Origin: Pectinophora gossypiella
Lineage: Eukaryota; Arthropoda; Insecta; Lepidoptera; Gelechiidae
Direction: 5' to 3'
Assembly: GCF_024362695.1 (NCBI RefSeq)
Contig: NC_065412.1
Span: forward strand, 3,533,992-3,597,991
Length of the DNA: 64,000 nucleotides
Part shown: one piece after another, positions 41,205 through 51,839 of the stretch
How the letters are laid out: every line of letters begins with the position of its first letter
How positions within the stretch are numbered: the stretch's first letter is position 1
Made by a program: the position numbers and the translations under genes
The notes under the pieces: model-generated
What the model was told of the DNA's origin: nothing
The model's input: only the letters and a program-made list of their open reading frames with translations
Database searches by the model: none

Positions 41205-41345
41205 TAACAGAGCATCACGCTTGTATTCCCGTGGAGTAGGCAGAGGTATATAGTATACACCAACTCGTCACTCACTAGCTATGTTTAAGTCATTTACCTA
41301 TTAAGCGGGTACAAATCCTGGAAAACATGTGATATCTAATAACTA
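41205..41345 (+). repeat. dispersed repeat G
   Basis: AGAGCATCACGCTTGTATTC, CGTGGAGTAGGCAGAGGTAT, ATACACCAACTCGTCACTC, GCTATGTTTAAGTC and GGGTACAAATCCTGGAAA. Parallels 15165-15300. Confidence 0.55.
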
Positions 41346-41389
41346 TGATCCAAAAAATGATTTTAAACTCATAAAGACACAAATAAGTA

Positions 41390-41525
41390 GGTATGTACAT
41401 AGCAAATACTTTATTGCACAAACAGGAAAAAACAAAATACAAAACAAAAGAGAAATAGAATGAGTACAATAGGCGGCCTTTTTGCTAAGTAGCAATCTCT
41501 CCCAGGCAACTTTACATAACGATTT
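41390..41525 (-). mobile_element. LINE 3' UTR end, minus strand
   Basis: On the minus strand: AAGTTGCCTGGGAGAGATTG, CTACTTAGCAAAAAGGCCGC, CTGTTTGTGCAATAAAGTAT. The GTTGCCTGGAAGA...GGCCGCC...GTGCAATAAAG order is common in CR1/Jockey-type LINE 3' UTRs. Related ends are at 50808-50895 (plus) and 44928-45060 (minus). Confidence 0.55.
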
Positions 41526-42409
41526 TTCACGGATAGACGGCATCGTTTGTGGTTACATCGTTTTCGAGTTTATTAATGTTCTTATTCTGACTATAAATCG
41601 ATACGGTATATTCAACCAGTAAGGAAATAATCAACAAAATGAAATGAAATTACAATTATCGATATAACAACCCCAGAATGACGAAAGACGATTTCAAAGG
41701 GAAGATAGGTAACCAACAAAAAGTTCATTAAGTCATGCTCCCTGCATTGATATTATTATTAACATCAAAAGTTTTACTCTTCGTAATTTTATGAGTTTGG
41801 CCTAATTTTAGCCAAAATACCTAGTAGGGAACACACCACAGGAATGTATCCTTCACGACTTGATATTCCTTCCTTATTTAATGCAAAGGAAAAGAAAGGG
41901 AGGCAACATATCTATGCGGTGAGTTGTCGTACCGCAAAACTTACGTAGGTTACATTTAGTTAGTATCTACATCACTACTAACCGTACTACCGTTCCAATT
42001 CAAACTTAAGTGGACTCGTGGAAGATTTTTCATACTGGTAACTCTAATGAATACTTACATATAGTAGTAAAGTTGCTGTTATTAAACGAAAATGTTAATA
42101 AAAACAAAGCAATTCTCGATGCCGATAATCATTAAATTGTTTCAAAATTTAACATAGCTTCGTGCTGCCTGATATTGACAAGCGAAACAAGCCAAAGGCC
42201 TTTGGGGATTTACAAACTTTGTCTGTTGTTTGGGTATTTGCTTAAAATCTTTCACTAACCGAAGTACGTGGTGGGTTATGTTTCAGCTGATAATGGCCAC
42301 AGAACAAATAAGGTCATTTGTTGGTGGTTGGTTGGTGATACGATACCCTACTGGGTATCATCATGTAGAATAATTGACTTACTGTTTTTAGTGTAGAAGG
42401 TAAATGGGT
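41526..42409. other. unassigned
   Basis: No gene or recognised repeat. Confidence 0.35.
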
Positions 42410-42535
42410 GGATGGGAAGGTCGCGGGAAGCCGCTGGATGCGGGCAGCGCTGCACCGATCGTCGTGGAGATCCTTGGGGGAGGCCTATACCCAGCAGCGG
42501 GCGTCGTACGGCTGATAATGATGAGGTAAATGGGA
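42410..42535 (+). mobile_element. RTE LINE 3' end
   Basis: GGTCGCGGGAAGCCGCTGGA, TGCGGGCAGCGCTGCACCGA, TCGTCGTGGAGATCCTTGGG, then ACGGCTGATAATGATGA. One frame reads WRSLGEAYTQQRASYG and stops, the RTE C-terminus. It is the longest of the three copies of this subfamily. Confidence 0.72.
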
Positions 42536-43571
42536 AATGTATGGGTAGAAACAGACGTGATCTTATTTATGTATGTAAAAAGCTTAAATAGATACTAACT
42601 AGACAGAGAGAAGTAATAAAGGGAAAAGCAAGTCTTGGGTACACACTGGTGTGTATAAAGACCGCGTATTTATATTATTCTTACCATCACACAGCGTATA
42701 AGTAAATGCACTTAATTTTCAATTTCCCTTTACCAACACACGCTTCCCATTAAACGATTTCTTAGCACGTTTCATTTTTCCATAATCACACAAAAGGTTT
42801 TACAAAGGCGCCAGTACAATGGTGTTCTTTTTTTAAACGAACTAATCGTCGTATGGTTGTAATCCATGAACAAAGCGCCCTCGTTTCAGTCATTTCGCCT
42901 CTTGGTATAGTGGTCTTGGCAAATTGCCAACAGAAAACGCAGTACGGCGTACTAAGTACATATTGCTACGTTGCGTTGTGCGAATGTATGAAGGAGTTCT
43001 GCGTAGCTCGCTGATGCGTCTACGCTTTTGTCCCATGTTGCAATTGCGGACAATGCGCTTTATAGTTTGAGAGTTCTTGCTTTATGTTAGTTTATAAATT
43101 TGTGAACGGTAGAATAGGAACCTGAAATGAAGTCAGTTAAATAGAATACAGATCTTAATAGCCACCTTCTTTTTGAAGTCCGTTAATTAGATATTGAGTT
43201 ACATAACTGGTCATATATTGTCTCGATAGAGTTCCTTGAGTCCAGTTTGTAATTGTAATGTTTTAGTTGTATTACTTAACCATCTAAAAAAAATGTTAGA
43301 ATTTTTCAAAATAATAATTAAACAAAACGAAAATATCTACTTACGTCTGCTGAAGTGATGCGCTCACACTTCTGTGAACCAAAGATAAACAAAGTTGAAA
43401 TATGCACATAAACACGTTAATAGTGTACTTAGATTATATAATACTAAATTATTTAAATATAATTAAGGCATGTATAAACAAATAGTAACACAAAAATTTA
43501 TACATAAATAATTAAAGTTAGTATAATAATTGTAACTAATGTAGGTATATACAGTAAGTACATATAGCACT
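42536..43571. other. unassigned
   Basis: About 42940-43035 has facing ACGCAGTACGGCG- and GTCTACGCTTTTGTCCC-type words that may be a decayed foldback element. No gene. Confidence 0.35.
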
Positions 43572-43775
43572 TTCTGATCCATAGTTTGGTTAGGACATTA
43601 CAGGCTGATCACCCACCTGATTGTCCGAAAATAAAATAATCTGTGCTTCGGAAGGCACGTTAAGCCGTTGGTCATGGTTACTACTTACCGATGTAAGTAT
43701 GTAGTTGTTACATGAGTCATGTCAGGGGCCTTTGGCGGCTCAGTAATAACCCTGACACGATTAGAAGAGAATTAT
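43572..43775 (+). mobile_element. SINE-B, 5'-truncated
   Basis: From TAGTTTGGTTAGGACATTAC through GTGCTTCGGAAGGCACGTTA and TCAGGGGCCTTTGGCGGCTC to CCCTGACACG and TTAGAAGAGAA. The inner part of the 3' end has been deleted. Confidence 0.72.
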
Positions 43776-43809
43776 AGTAATATCAACAGATAGGAGTTCA
43801 TAGTAAACT

Positions 43810-43880
43810 TCAGTATCCCCGAAGGGGTAGGCAGGGGTGTATAATATACAGACTCACTCCTCGCCAGCTATGTTTAAGCA
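43810..43880 (+). repeat. dispersed repeat G, fragment
   Basis: AGTATCCCCGAAGGGGTAGG, CAGGGGTGTATAATATACAG, CTCGCCAGCTATGTTTAAG. It shows the consensus start of this repeat. Confidence 0.55.
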
Positions 43881-44927
43881 CATTTAACACATTTTTGCAA
43901 ACTTTTATTCTCATAATTATATTTCCAAATTACCTGCCACTCTCAGGATTGTTAAAGCTTAGCTAATTTACTACCTAGAAAACATTAGTTAAATACTGAA
44001 AAGCTAATGCTACAGGCTTCGTTCAGAACCGTTGACCTCTTGCACGAGAGGCCAAAAAACGCATTATCGTCCTAGCTAACACGGGTATGCATTTTGCATG
44101 CCAATATTACAAGACATAATGTATTTTTTATTATGCTCCTATAAGCTGTTGAAATATATGTAAAATATAATAAGATACCTATAATACACATAAGAACACT
44201 TAGCATAAATAAAATCACTCGCAATTTTATATTTCGTAAGGATTATCAGAGGAATATAAAATGGATACCTACCATATAAACAACCTAGTAGTTTTTAATT
44301 AAAAATAAATCAAACTATTTGCTAATGTTCCAAATTCAAATTTTAAATATTTAATGTCGTGTTTTGTTGAATAAAAATTCAACGGTATTTAATTATTATT
44401 TGAGGAGAATTAAGTAGGTACTTATAATAAATTATTTAATTTTAATATTATTATGATTGATTATTGTGTTATTTGGTTTTAATTTATTATTTTATTATTT
44501 GAAATATATTTTTGTTTCATACGTAGAAACAAACAAAAATGATATGCCATAAAGAACCCTACAGGTAGATGCATAAGTTACGTTCTCTTAGGAAGTATAC
44601 CCGCACGTTACTTAGTAGACCTTCATTCATAAATACCGAGAATCGTGTTTTATACAATAAAAACTCGTAGTGTGGCGCATTAATTATGTAGCTTTTTATA
44701 ATGCTTGAATACTTAGAACGGTTTCCGCATAAAACAATTTATAGGTAGGTAACACAGTGTAAAAAAATATGCATAATTACGCATATCGTCCTCTGCAAAA
44801 CGTGTAAGCAACTGTTTTTTTACAAAATTTCCGCACACGCGTAATTTATACAGCTTTTTAAAACGTTTCTTTTTTAACATTACTTTTTAGATACTTTTTC
44901 CAGCGTACTGTTACACGCATAGATATA
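43881..44927. other. very AT-rich, unassigned
   Basis: Long runs of TTTAATTATTATTT-like sequence at about 44280-44520. No gene or repeat family recognised. Confidence 0.4.
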
Positions 44928-45060
44928 TAAAATACTTTATTGAGCACAATGGACACAAGATACAGAAAGAATGATAATAGATACAGGAAGGCACAACAGG
45001 CGGTAATCTTAGGTACAAGAAAATTTTGGACAAATATAATAGTAGTACCTATACTAGTGC
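44928..45060 (-). mobile_element. LINE 3' end, minus strand
   Basis: TATAAAATACTTTATTGAGC marks a reversed CAATAAAGTATTTTATA end; a CACAACAGGCGGTAATCTTA segment parallels the GGCGGCC region at 41487. The 73-codon minus frame at 44858-45079 runs through this untranslated repeat. Confidence 0.5.
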
Positions 45061-45224
45061 TTTCACGGACAGAGACCATGGGTCATTGATGGTTCATAAT
45101 AGGTAGTATGAGAGTATGACAACTTGGAACCGGAACGTCATTAGACGTTCTGTCCTTGAAAGTGTTATAAATAATTTTATGAACACCATATGTATATGAA
45201 ATACATACTTACATATTTTAATGT

Positions 45225-45349
45225 ACTCAGTCCGAGGAGTCTCAAATTTTTAGGATGTAGGTGTTTTCTAAGTAAGGCGGGATTTTTCAAAAACTCAAGC
45301 CCTAAGGGGATAAAAAGCGATGGCGAACGAAATCGCGGGTAACAGCTAG
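45225..45349 (+). mobile_element. Helitron 3' end (non-autonomous)
   Basis: GCGATGGCGAACGAAATCGC can fold on its GCGAT/ATCGC ends. It is followed by GGGTAACAGCTAG, giving the terminal CTAG at 45346-45349, with T as the next base, as expected for Helitron insertion between A and T. The 5' end (TC...) is not defined. No Rep/helicase coding. Confidence 0.6.
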
Positions 45350-45414
45350 TTCCTTGTATTCTTTATCGTAATCCTAATGCATTAATTATATACAGTAAAT
45401 ATTAAAATGAGAAA

Positions 45415-45610
45415 AAGCCTTGGTGTCAGAGTTACTATTGAGCCGCCATCGCCAACGATTACGTACTTAAGTAAATTACTATTTATTTCTGCCCGGACCT
45501 ACTGCTTAACGCCCTTCGAAGCACGGATCATCTTACTTTCGAAAACCGGGTTGATCAACCTGTAAAGTTTTAACCAAACTAGGCATAACAAAGTGATAAA
45601 AACGATGATG
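45415..45610 (-). mobile_element. SINE-B, diverged copy
   Basis: TTGGTGTCAGAGTTACTATT, GAGCCGCCATCGCC, CTTCGAAGCACGGATCATCT and TTTTAACCAAACTAGGCATA follow the SINE-B order on the minus strand with many substitutions. Confidence 0.65.
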
Positions 45611-46504
45611 ATTGGTTATCAAATAGATCAGGAAGTGGAGGACCAATCGTTAAAATAAAGGTACCTACGCCGTCGCATAATGTTACAAATGTCTTCTCCG
45701 AAACGATATGTAAAATCCCTCCCTAGAATATAAATGCACGTTTTGTAAGAACAGTCTTGGGTAAAATATTCAACAGCCGGTACAAACAAATGTAAGCAGC
45801 CCCCGCTGCATGTAATACTTTGTCTACATAGATGCCACTACAACACGGGCTTTGACCAATAGCCAATGATTTTTTGCGAAGATAAAGCCGAATGTACCAC
45901 CCGTTATCATATCTCATAATATGTTGAGGCAGCAGACACAATCGATTTCACATTGTGTCTGGTCGAGATCTTCCTTACGACAGAGAAAGTATCAGGTATC
46001 AGGACAGAGCTGACAACTAAACTAATCAAAATAAGAGAGAACAATGCGTGAAGAAAAGGTAATTGAATTTCCGTGAGGTATCAAATTGTCTAGTACGAAT
46101 AGTACGTGTGTTAGTGGTAGCTCATACAATTATTTATTTTACGTAATCACGAGTGGCCGATCAAATAATTGCAAAATAACCGAAATCATGACATTCACTA
46201 TACTTGCCGCGTTGAGCGCGATGCGTAACCTATGCTGGAAGGGCAGAAGCAGGTGTAGGTACGATCAAGCGTGTGGCCTTTTTATGGTAAAGTGTTATAG
46301 TAATAAAAATAAGTAACATTATAAGTAACACTTATTATACTACTTAAAGATATTGTGACGCATCAATTAACACGTGGAATCCCCGGAGACTTAATGGAAT
46401 TTATCGTAGTACGTTAAAATGTATTGGAATAAGGTCCAGTTTTGGTCTGTCATAACTTTTCCGAATTCAGTAGGCACCTCTTTGGTATGCAACCCCTCGG
46501 CACA
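45611..46504. other. unassigned
   Basis: Small frames at 45723-45941 (minus) and 46086-46316 (plus) have no domain I recognise. No repeat identified. Confidence 0.3.
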
Positions 46505-46615
46505 AAATGTCTATATAATACACACGGGTTATCCACTGCAGGCTGCAGGGCGTAAACTATCTCTCAATCATTGGGGAGGGAGTCTGAAGCATACTCCACC
46601 ACGCTACTTCACTAG
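46505..46615 (-). repeat. SINE-A, degenerate 3' fragment
   Basis: GTCTATATAATACACACGGG and GAAGCATACTCCACCACGCT are recognisable. The rest is heavily mutated. Confidence 0.45.
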
Positions 46616-46850
46616 AGCATAGAATAAGGAATAATACCACATATAGAACGGCAACTCTCCGCTCCCCACCAGCGTCTGAGCTAGGTTTACCTCACCCCTC
46701 CTCGAACATAGTTTAGACTTGAATCGTATTGCGTCGGGCGTCACAAACACAGATGCGCGTGTACGATGACGTCAATGTGTGGTGTCTGTGTAAAACGAGG
46801 TTGTTTGTATGAAGTGTCTGGGGTGTGACTAGAGGTTGGTAGAAGTGTTC
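46616..46850 (+). repeat. dispersed repeat K, copy 1
   Basis: AGAACGGCAACTCTCCGCTC, TGAGCTAGGTTTACCTCACC, AGATGCGCGTGTACGATGAC and TGTGTAAAACGAGGTTGT. The reverse complement is at 54885-55070 and a part is at 63630-63720. Small GC-rich unit of about 200 bp; class unknown. Confidence 0.6.
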
Positions 46851-46929
46851 GGGCTAGTAGCCCAGCAGTTAGTTAACGATGTTTAAGCCTGTATCCAGCA
46901 GCATTGAGACCTATATAGGCTATTTACAT

Positions 46930-47202
46930 TTTGTTCGATTCCCGGTGGGGACATATCACAAAAATCACATTGTGGTGCCTAGTTTGGCTCGGACATTACT
47001 GGCTGATCACCAGATTCTCCTAAAGTAAAATAATCCGTGCTTCGGAAGGCACGTTAAGCCGTTAGTCCCGGTTACTACTTACTGATGTAAGTAAGTAGTC
47101 GTTACATGAGCCATGTTAGGGGCTTTTGGCGGGTCAATAGTAACGCTGACACCAGGGTTGATGAGGTTGGTCCACCTCACAACCCACACGATAGAAGAAG
47201 AT
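46930..47202 (+). mobile_element. SINE-B, lacking most of its head
   Basis: Starts inside the T arm (TTCGATTCCCGGTGGGGACA), then GTGCTTCGGAAGGCACGTTA, TTACATGAGCCATGTTAGGG, GCTGACACCAGGGTTGATGA, ending CCACACGATAGAAGAAG. A SINE-A tail scrap (CAGCAGCATTGAGACCTATA) lies just before at 46890. Confidence 0.78.
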
Positions 47203-47912
47203 TTATGTTTTGTGTTTTTATATTATGGTTTATTTACGCGAAACTTGCTGTAAACTTAACCATGTTATGTTACTTGCTATTAATTATGCTTGCCAGTAAC
47301 TTGCTATTTATCAATGCCCGTTCGCGTTAAATCATAGAGCGACACGGGCCTCCGGCTGACCGAAGTATTTTGTGTTAGGGGTCGAATACTAACAACTCTA
47401 CTGAATTTGGAAAAGCAATTTACGTTACTACTTTTAACGTATTGCGTAAACCAGCGTAAACTCATGACAGTTGGCACGAACCGAGTATTTTATTAAGGTG
47501 TCATCTACACACGTGCGTGATTATTATAGCATTTTTTTGTAATGTTCTAGTTTGTATGCATAGAAATGAGGAACATTCCAGGCCAAGTCATCTAATACAA
47601 ATATAGATTGCGCTGTGTAACACTGCCTTTGTATAACTTTCGAATTTCATGGATTCCAGCGAAATGCATTTTTTGTGAAGACAATAAATAACTTACAAAT
47701 AATAAATAACAAATAATAACTAATTTTATGCCCGAAAACGAAGGTTTTGATTCCTATTAAAATAAAGAGAGAAATTCTATAGGTACATCTCTGATCCAAA
47801 TATCAACCAACATTGATTTTAACCTTTATTATTATTAAGTATTTGTCTTTTTTTATTATTAGTAGTCTTTTATTATTAGTCTTTGCCATTACATTATGGT
47901 TTTCATTAATTC
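47203..47912. other. unassigned
   Basis: TTTATTATTAGT-type runs at about 47825-47885. No gene. Confidence 0.35.
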
Positions 47913-48167
47913 TGTCGAAATCACTTTGTGAGACTGTCCTTTGTTTGGAAAGGACTTTTCAGGCTTGAATCACCTGATTGTCCGAAAAAGTAAGATGATT
48001 CCGTGCTTCGGAGGGCACGTTAAGCCGTTGGTCCCGGATATTAGCCGTAAAAACACCTCCACCAACCCGCAGTGGAGCAGCGTGGTGGAGTATGCTCCAT
48101 ACCCCCTCCGGTTGATTGAGGGGAGGCCTGTGCCCAGCAGTGGGACGTATATAGGCAGTTTATGTTT
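47913..48167 (+). mobile_element. SINE-A, 5'-truncated, well preserved
   Basis: Begins GTCGAAATCACTTTGTGAGA just after the tRNA-like head, then keeps the whole body: GTGCTTCGGAGGGCACGTTA, CACCTCCACCAACCCGCAGT, GGGGAGGCCTGTGCCCAGCA. High similarity to other copies suggests recent insertion. The 87-codon frame over it is an artefact. Confidence 0.8.
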
Positions 48168-48277
48168 GATTAATTATGTATCCGAGCAATCAGAAAATAG
48201 GTAATTATCACGTAGGAGTTATACAGCGACATCTATATACTTTACTCATTACAGCGTCAAGGTGTGGTCGTAGTGAC

Positions 48278-48552
48278 TTTTATAAGACCCCGATACCGAC
48301 CCCGCCGGCGTGGTCGACGATTTCCCTCAATCAGCGCTTATCGCTATCGATCCACTAGGGTCGATTAATTCTTTCAAATATTTTTTCTCTCAGACGACGT
48401 CCTGAGCAGAGGTTCGAGCCCAACTGGGCACCCTCAGGCCTGTTGTCTTAAACGTTGTACCGGGTGCGGGCCTTCAGCGCTCCCCATTTGTCCGCCCAAG
48501 TAATTAATGTCATCTGCGGCAAATCTACAATAAGTCACGGTAAAAAAAAGCA
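48278..48552 (+). mobile_element. family P retroelement 3' end, longest copy
   Basis: AGACCCCGATACCGACCCCG, CGGCGTGGTCGACGATTTCC, CACTAGGGTCGATTAATTCT, GACGACGTCCTGAGCAGAGG, GCCTGTTGTCTTAAACGTTG, ending AATAAGTCACGGTAAAAAAA. It shows that the shorter family P pieces are 3' ends of a larger A-tailed element. Clade not determined. Confidence 0.6.
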
Positions 48553-49117
48553 CGGTACCACGATGTGGCTCCTATATTTATGCATACAAGAAAGAACTCC
48601 ACATTTAAAGTACTTTTCAGTAGGATTTACTAAGATTCGAAAGTAAAGAGGGTCAGACAACTCAAAAGCCACTGTGACATTTTGAGATCTTTTTGCAAAA
48701 GAGGCTGAAGATGTCTTTGGTGTTCTGGTCCATTGAAGAAAGATAAGGTTGATTCTAGCATGTTATGTTTTTTATTAAAAATAGTGCAGTGACCTATAGG
48801 TATCCAAATGGGAAATTCCATAATAAATTAACAATCAATCAATCAAACTCTGGAGTGGAAATCGAAGTCTAATAATTGTATAGGTAGGCACCTACCCTAT
48901 TACACTCAAAATTGTCGATGAACTGTAAACCAATCATGAACAACATCTTAATAAATCAACAATCAATCGTTAAACTGTATTTCCGTGTATAGAAATACCT
49001 TTTCAAGTTTCGTATTAAGTTATGGTAACTGCGCAAGCGCGAAACAATTCTAGACTACAATAAAGTAGCAAATAGGTACCTGTATTTTATTGCGTTCATC
49101 AAATATCGTCTTATAAA
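48553..49117. other. unassigned
   Basis: No recognised gene or repeat. Confidence 0.3.
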
Positions 49118-49210
49118 TTAAACACATAATAACGTGTTCTTACCGCGTTTAAAGTAGGGATATGAGACTCCTGATATTTGGGTAAGAACCCATTATTATG
49201 TGTTTTAATT
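49118..49210. mobile_element. long-hairpin palindromic element (family H), copy 2, short
   Basis: ATTAAACACATAATAACGTG with TTCTTACCGCG on the left; GGGTAAGAACCCATTATTAT with GTGTTTTAATT on the right. Only a short stretch (GGATATGAGACTCCTGATAT) lies between, so most of the second arm's inner part has been lost. The right flank carries GTAACCGCATAAACTTAAAA. Confidence 0.65.
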
Positions 49211-49721
49211 ATGATAGTAACCGCATAAACTTAAAACAAGGTATAAATTTCGTATTAATTCATAACTATACTGAGGGAGCGAATTTCTGTACTTTATTAA
49301 GTCAAAACGGCCATTAAAGCGTACCTCTAGTGGCTATTGAGTTAAAAGACCTCTCTTCAAAATACTGCACGATCCATACAGTCGATCCATCATTCAAACT
49401 GTTATAGTAGACAGTACCTATTCAGTACTTGATGTCTGTATTACGGAGGTAATGCATCAAATTGTGAAGAAACGGTTTCTATCGAAAGGAGGATGCTTTT
49501 CAATCTATTTAGACAAAAACTGTTTACATGTTCTTTTTTCAAACAGTCTAGTTGTCGGCATTGGCCTCACGATTTGGATACCCGTGAGACTGTCCTTTGT
49601 TTGGCTAGCATTGCAGACTGAATCACCTTATTTTCCCATCTAATAGGGCGAGTCTATTGCCATTAACAAATCCTGAAAACCACGTCATATCATTGTTTTA
49701 AGTTTACGCGGTTATTATCAT
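49211..49721. other. unassigned, between two family H copies
   Basis: A G-repeat scrap (ATTGCCATTAACAAATCCTG) lies at about 49658-49677. A GTTTTAAGTTTACGCGGTTA word at 49694-49713 is the reverse of the flank of the copy at 49118-49210. A 63-codon frame at 49452-49643 is unsupported. Confidence 0.4.
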
Positions 49722-49887
49722 AATTAAAGCACATAATAACGGGTTCTTACCGCGTTTAAATGGGGATATGATCACGGGATGACTGATAAGTCATCCCGTG
49801 ATCATGGCACTTGCAACAGTGTCGAAATATCGGGAGTCTCATATCCCCATTTAAATGCGGTAAGAACCCGTTATTATGTGCTTTAAT
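49722..49887. mobile_element. long-hairpin palindromic element (family H), copy 3, double hairpin
   Basis: Outer arms of about 45 bases (49724-49768 and about 49842-49887) carry AATAACGGGTTCTTACCGCG and TTTAAATGGGGATAT. An inner hairpin ATCACGGGATGACT / AGTCATCCCGTGAT occupies about 49770-49805. The segment between it and the right arm (GCACTTGCAACAGTGTCGAA, ATATCGGGAGTCTC) has no partner on the left, so one arm lost that part. The inferred ancestor is a larger near-perfect palindrome. Confidence 0.7.
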
Positions 49888-49910
49888 CACGTCATATCAA
49901 TTGGATTATA

Positions 49911-50116
49911 AGTAAATAAAGTCAGATCTAAAACTAACAAAAAGCATTTTACTTTTTCTGTTTAACTTATTTATGAATTTTAATCAAGGAAAATGTAATA
50001 AAAAGTCCGACATTTTATCATGTTTTTCTATGACACAGTGTGCTTTTCATACTAATTCCATAGTAATTTCGTGTTTTGAAGTTTAGTAAAAAGTAACTGA
50101 TTTGACTAGTTGGAAA
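49911..50116 (-). mobile_element. MITE family M1, left end missing
   Basis: On the minus strand: GGCTAGTTTCCAACTAGTCA, AATCAGTTACTTTTTACTAA, then GAAATTACTATGGAATTAG, through to AAATAAGTTAAACAGAAAAA and the reversed GACTTTATTT end. Confidence 0.6.
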
Positions 50117-50448
50117 CTAGCCTAATCCAAACCTGAATTCAGTGGTTTAAAGCTCGAGCAGGGACCGGGATTTGAAGCAGTTACACTACAATTTAAGCCA
50201 TGCTTTCTCCGAACTGGGCGGGCTAACACGGATATTAGTATTTTTTTAAAATAATTAAATAAACAACAATATTTCCAACAAAATAACGCGATAAAAAATG
50301 CAATATTAACTGTTATCGCAACATACTTAATATTAGATTAACAACAAGTCAGAAACAGTACGATTAATTAAAAGTTTTAGATAACAGAATACGTGTTCAG
50401 GGTAATTTTATATTTAAATATCTACATAACACAAAACAACATATAATA
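50117..50448. other. unassigned
   Basis: AT-rich; nothing recognised. Confidence 0.3.
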
Positions 50449-50545
50449 AGCTCACAACTGTATCCCAATTGCGGTATTATATGTACACCCATCGCAAAAT
50501 GAACTTAGTACCCACACCTCATCGAGCTTTCTGTTAGACCAACGA
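50449..50545 (+). repeat. dispersed repeat, undisrupted copy of the 14010-14245 target repeat
   Basis: ATAAGCTCACAACTGTATCC, then AACTTAGTACCCACACCTCA, TCGAGCTTTCTGTTAGACCA. The second copy at 14010-14245 has the TA-flanked MITE inserted in its middle. Confidence 0.55.
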
Positions 50546-50807
50546 ATATCTATATATAGGTAGGTACGTATACTTCTATATAGATATTTTTTGTATAGCT
50601 TCTTTGTGGTAAACTAAGAGCGCATAAAAACAAAGACCGTATTATATAGGTACCCGCCTTGGGTGTAATTTTAAGTTTGTACCTAAATAGTATTTCATTC
50701 AAAATTGCATCTTTTGTAGGCAAATATCAAGATCGTGTTGTATATCTTCATCCTCCCAATATCCAGTAACTTGATTACCTTCTCAGAATAAATTGTGGTT
50801 TTCTGAT

Positions 50808-50895
50808 AGTGGTTGCCTGGATAAAATTGCTTTAGAGCAAGAACACCGCCCAGATACTGTTGTTAAGTATAATATTGATTTGATTTGATTGAATG
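50808..50895 (+). mobile_element. LINE 3' UTR end with (TTGAT)n tail
   Basis: GTGGTTGCCTGGATAAAATT, GCTTTAGAGCAAGAACACCG and a TTGATTTGATTTGATTG tail. It is a CR1/Jockey-type 3' end, related to 41390-41525. Confidence 0.55.
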
Positions 50896-51501
50896 GTAAT
50901 ATTTTTTCAATACGGTAAACAAGGAAACTTACAGAAACATCTCTTTAAAAAATGGAACTAAAATATTTTCTATCAAAAAGTAAAACGAGGGAAAACAATC
51001 AAGCGCACAATTTTCAGTTTTCCGAGTAGCTGTAGTACTAAGCAAATTAATAATACGTAATTATACAATTAGAGAAATACCAAAGCTTAGTTATTTTCTT
51101 TTGTACTCGATTTTTTTTTAAAGTGAAGGTTCGGTCGTTACTTTAGATTACCTGGCTCGTACAAACTTTATTGCACGAGTACGAGTATAGTACTGTACGT
51201 AAAAACAGTCACAAACATCTTTAAGTTTATTCCAGAAACGGTTCTTGAACTCTTTACAACCCGTAAAAACCAGTATATTTTATATACTTACTAATTTCAT
51301 AGACTGAAACTCTTTACGTACCTACCTGTACAGGCAAAAGTTAACTTTAGAAACGAACATCGCCAGACCTATTTACTTGTCTGCTGCCAGCCTGTCTGTC
51401 AAAACTAGGTTAGTAACTCATCCATAGGCTTTGTCACATCGCAAGCACTTCATATAAACCACACAATAAAAAAACAACTAGTAACAAATAAAGGGACTCA
51501 C
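50896..51501. other. unassigned; would be intron if the first-exon call is right
   Basis: AT-rich with no repeat recognised. It lies downstream, on the minus strand, of the splice donor at 51496-51501. Confidence 0.35.
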
Positions 51502-51830
51502 CGTGTCATTCCGGCGCACAAAGACCTTTGGTACACTGGACTACCCAGGCTTATGCCATGCAGTATCGAACCTTATTCCCTTCAGCCACATGTGTTAGAA
51601 TCCCCAACGCCTTACAATGAACACTTCAGAAACGCGTTACAGTGCACTTGCTATAAATTTTATGTCAGGCGCATTTTTTGTATGGAGTTTTGAAGTTAAT
51701 TTGATATTGCAGTAGTTTTTGCAATGCGGAGCGCTTTTACGCGGGTGGCGCGGGTGCGGCCGGGTCGCTTCGGCCGCGGACTACGGTATCGTGTGGGGTA
51801 GAGCGGGGAACGTACGAAACAATCGGTATT
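51502..51830 (-). promoter_or_regulatory. candidate promoter and first exon, minus strand
   Basis: About 51725-51830 is a compact CpG-rich block (GCGGGTGGCGCGGGTGCGGC and CGGGTCGCTTCGGCCGCGGA) unlike its AT-rich surroundings. Reading the minus strand from it, the sequence reaches a consensus donor ACACG|GTGAGT at 51496-51501. An ATG at 51507-51509 lies eight bases before the donor; other upstream ATGs are followed by early stops. Downstream exons were not found, which is not surprising given insect intron lengths. Alternatively it is a GC-rich repeat fragment. Confidence 0.35.
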
Positions 51831-51839
51831 TTTTTACCG

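Noticed and set aside
49118..49887. CRISPR-like or satellite array suggested by repeated hairpins
   Set aside because: Only two copies in opposite contexts with unequal length, no regular spacing, and a eukaryotic setting. Foldback elements explain it.
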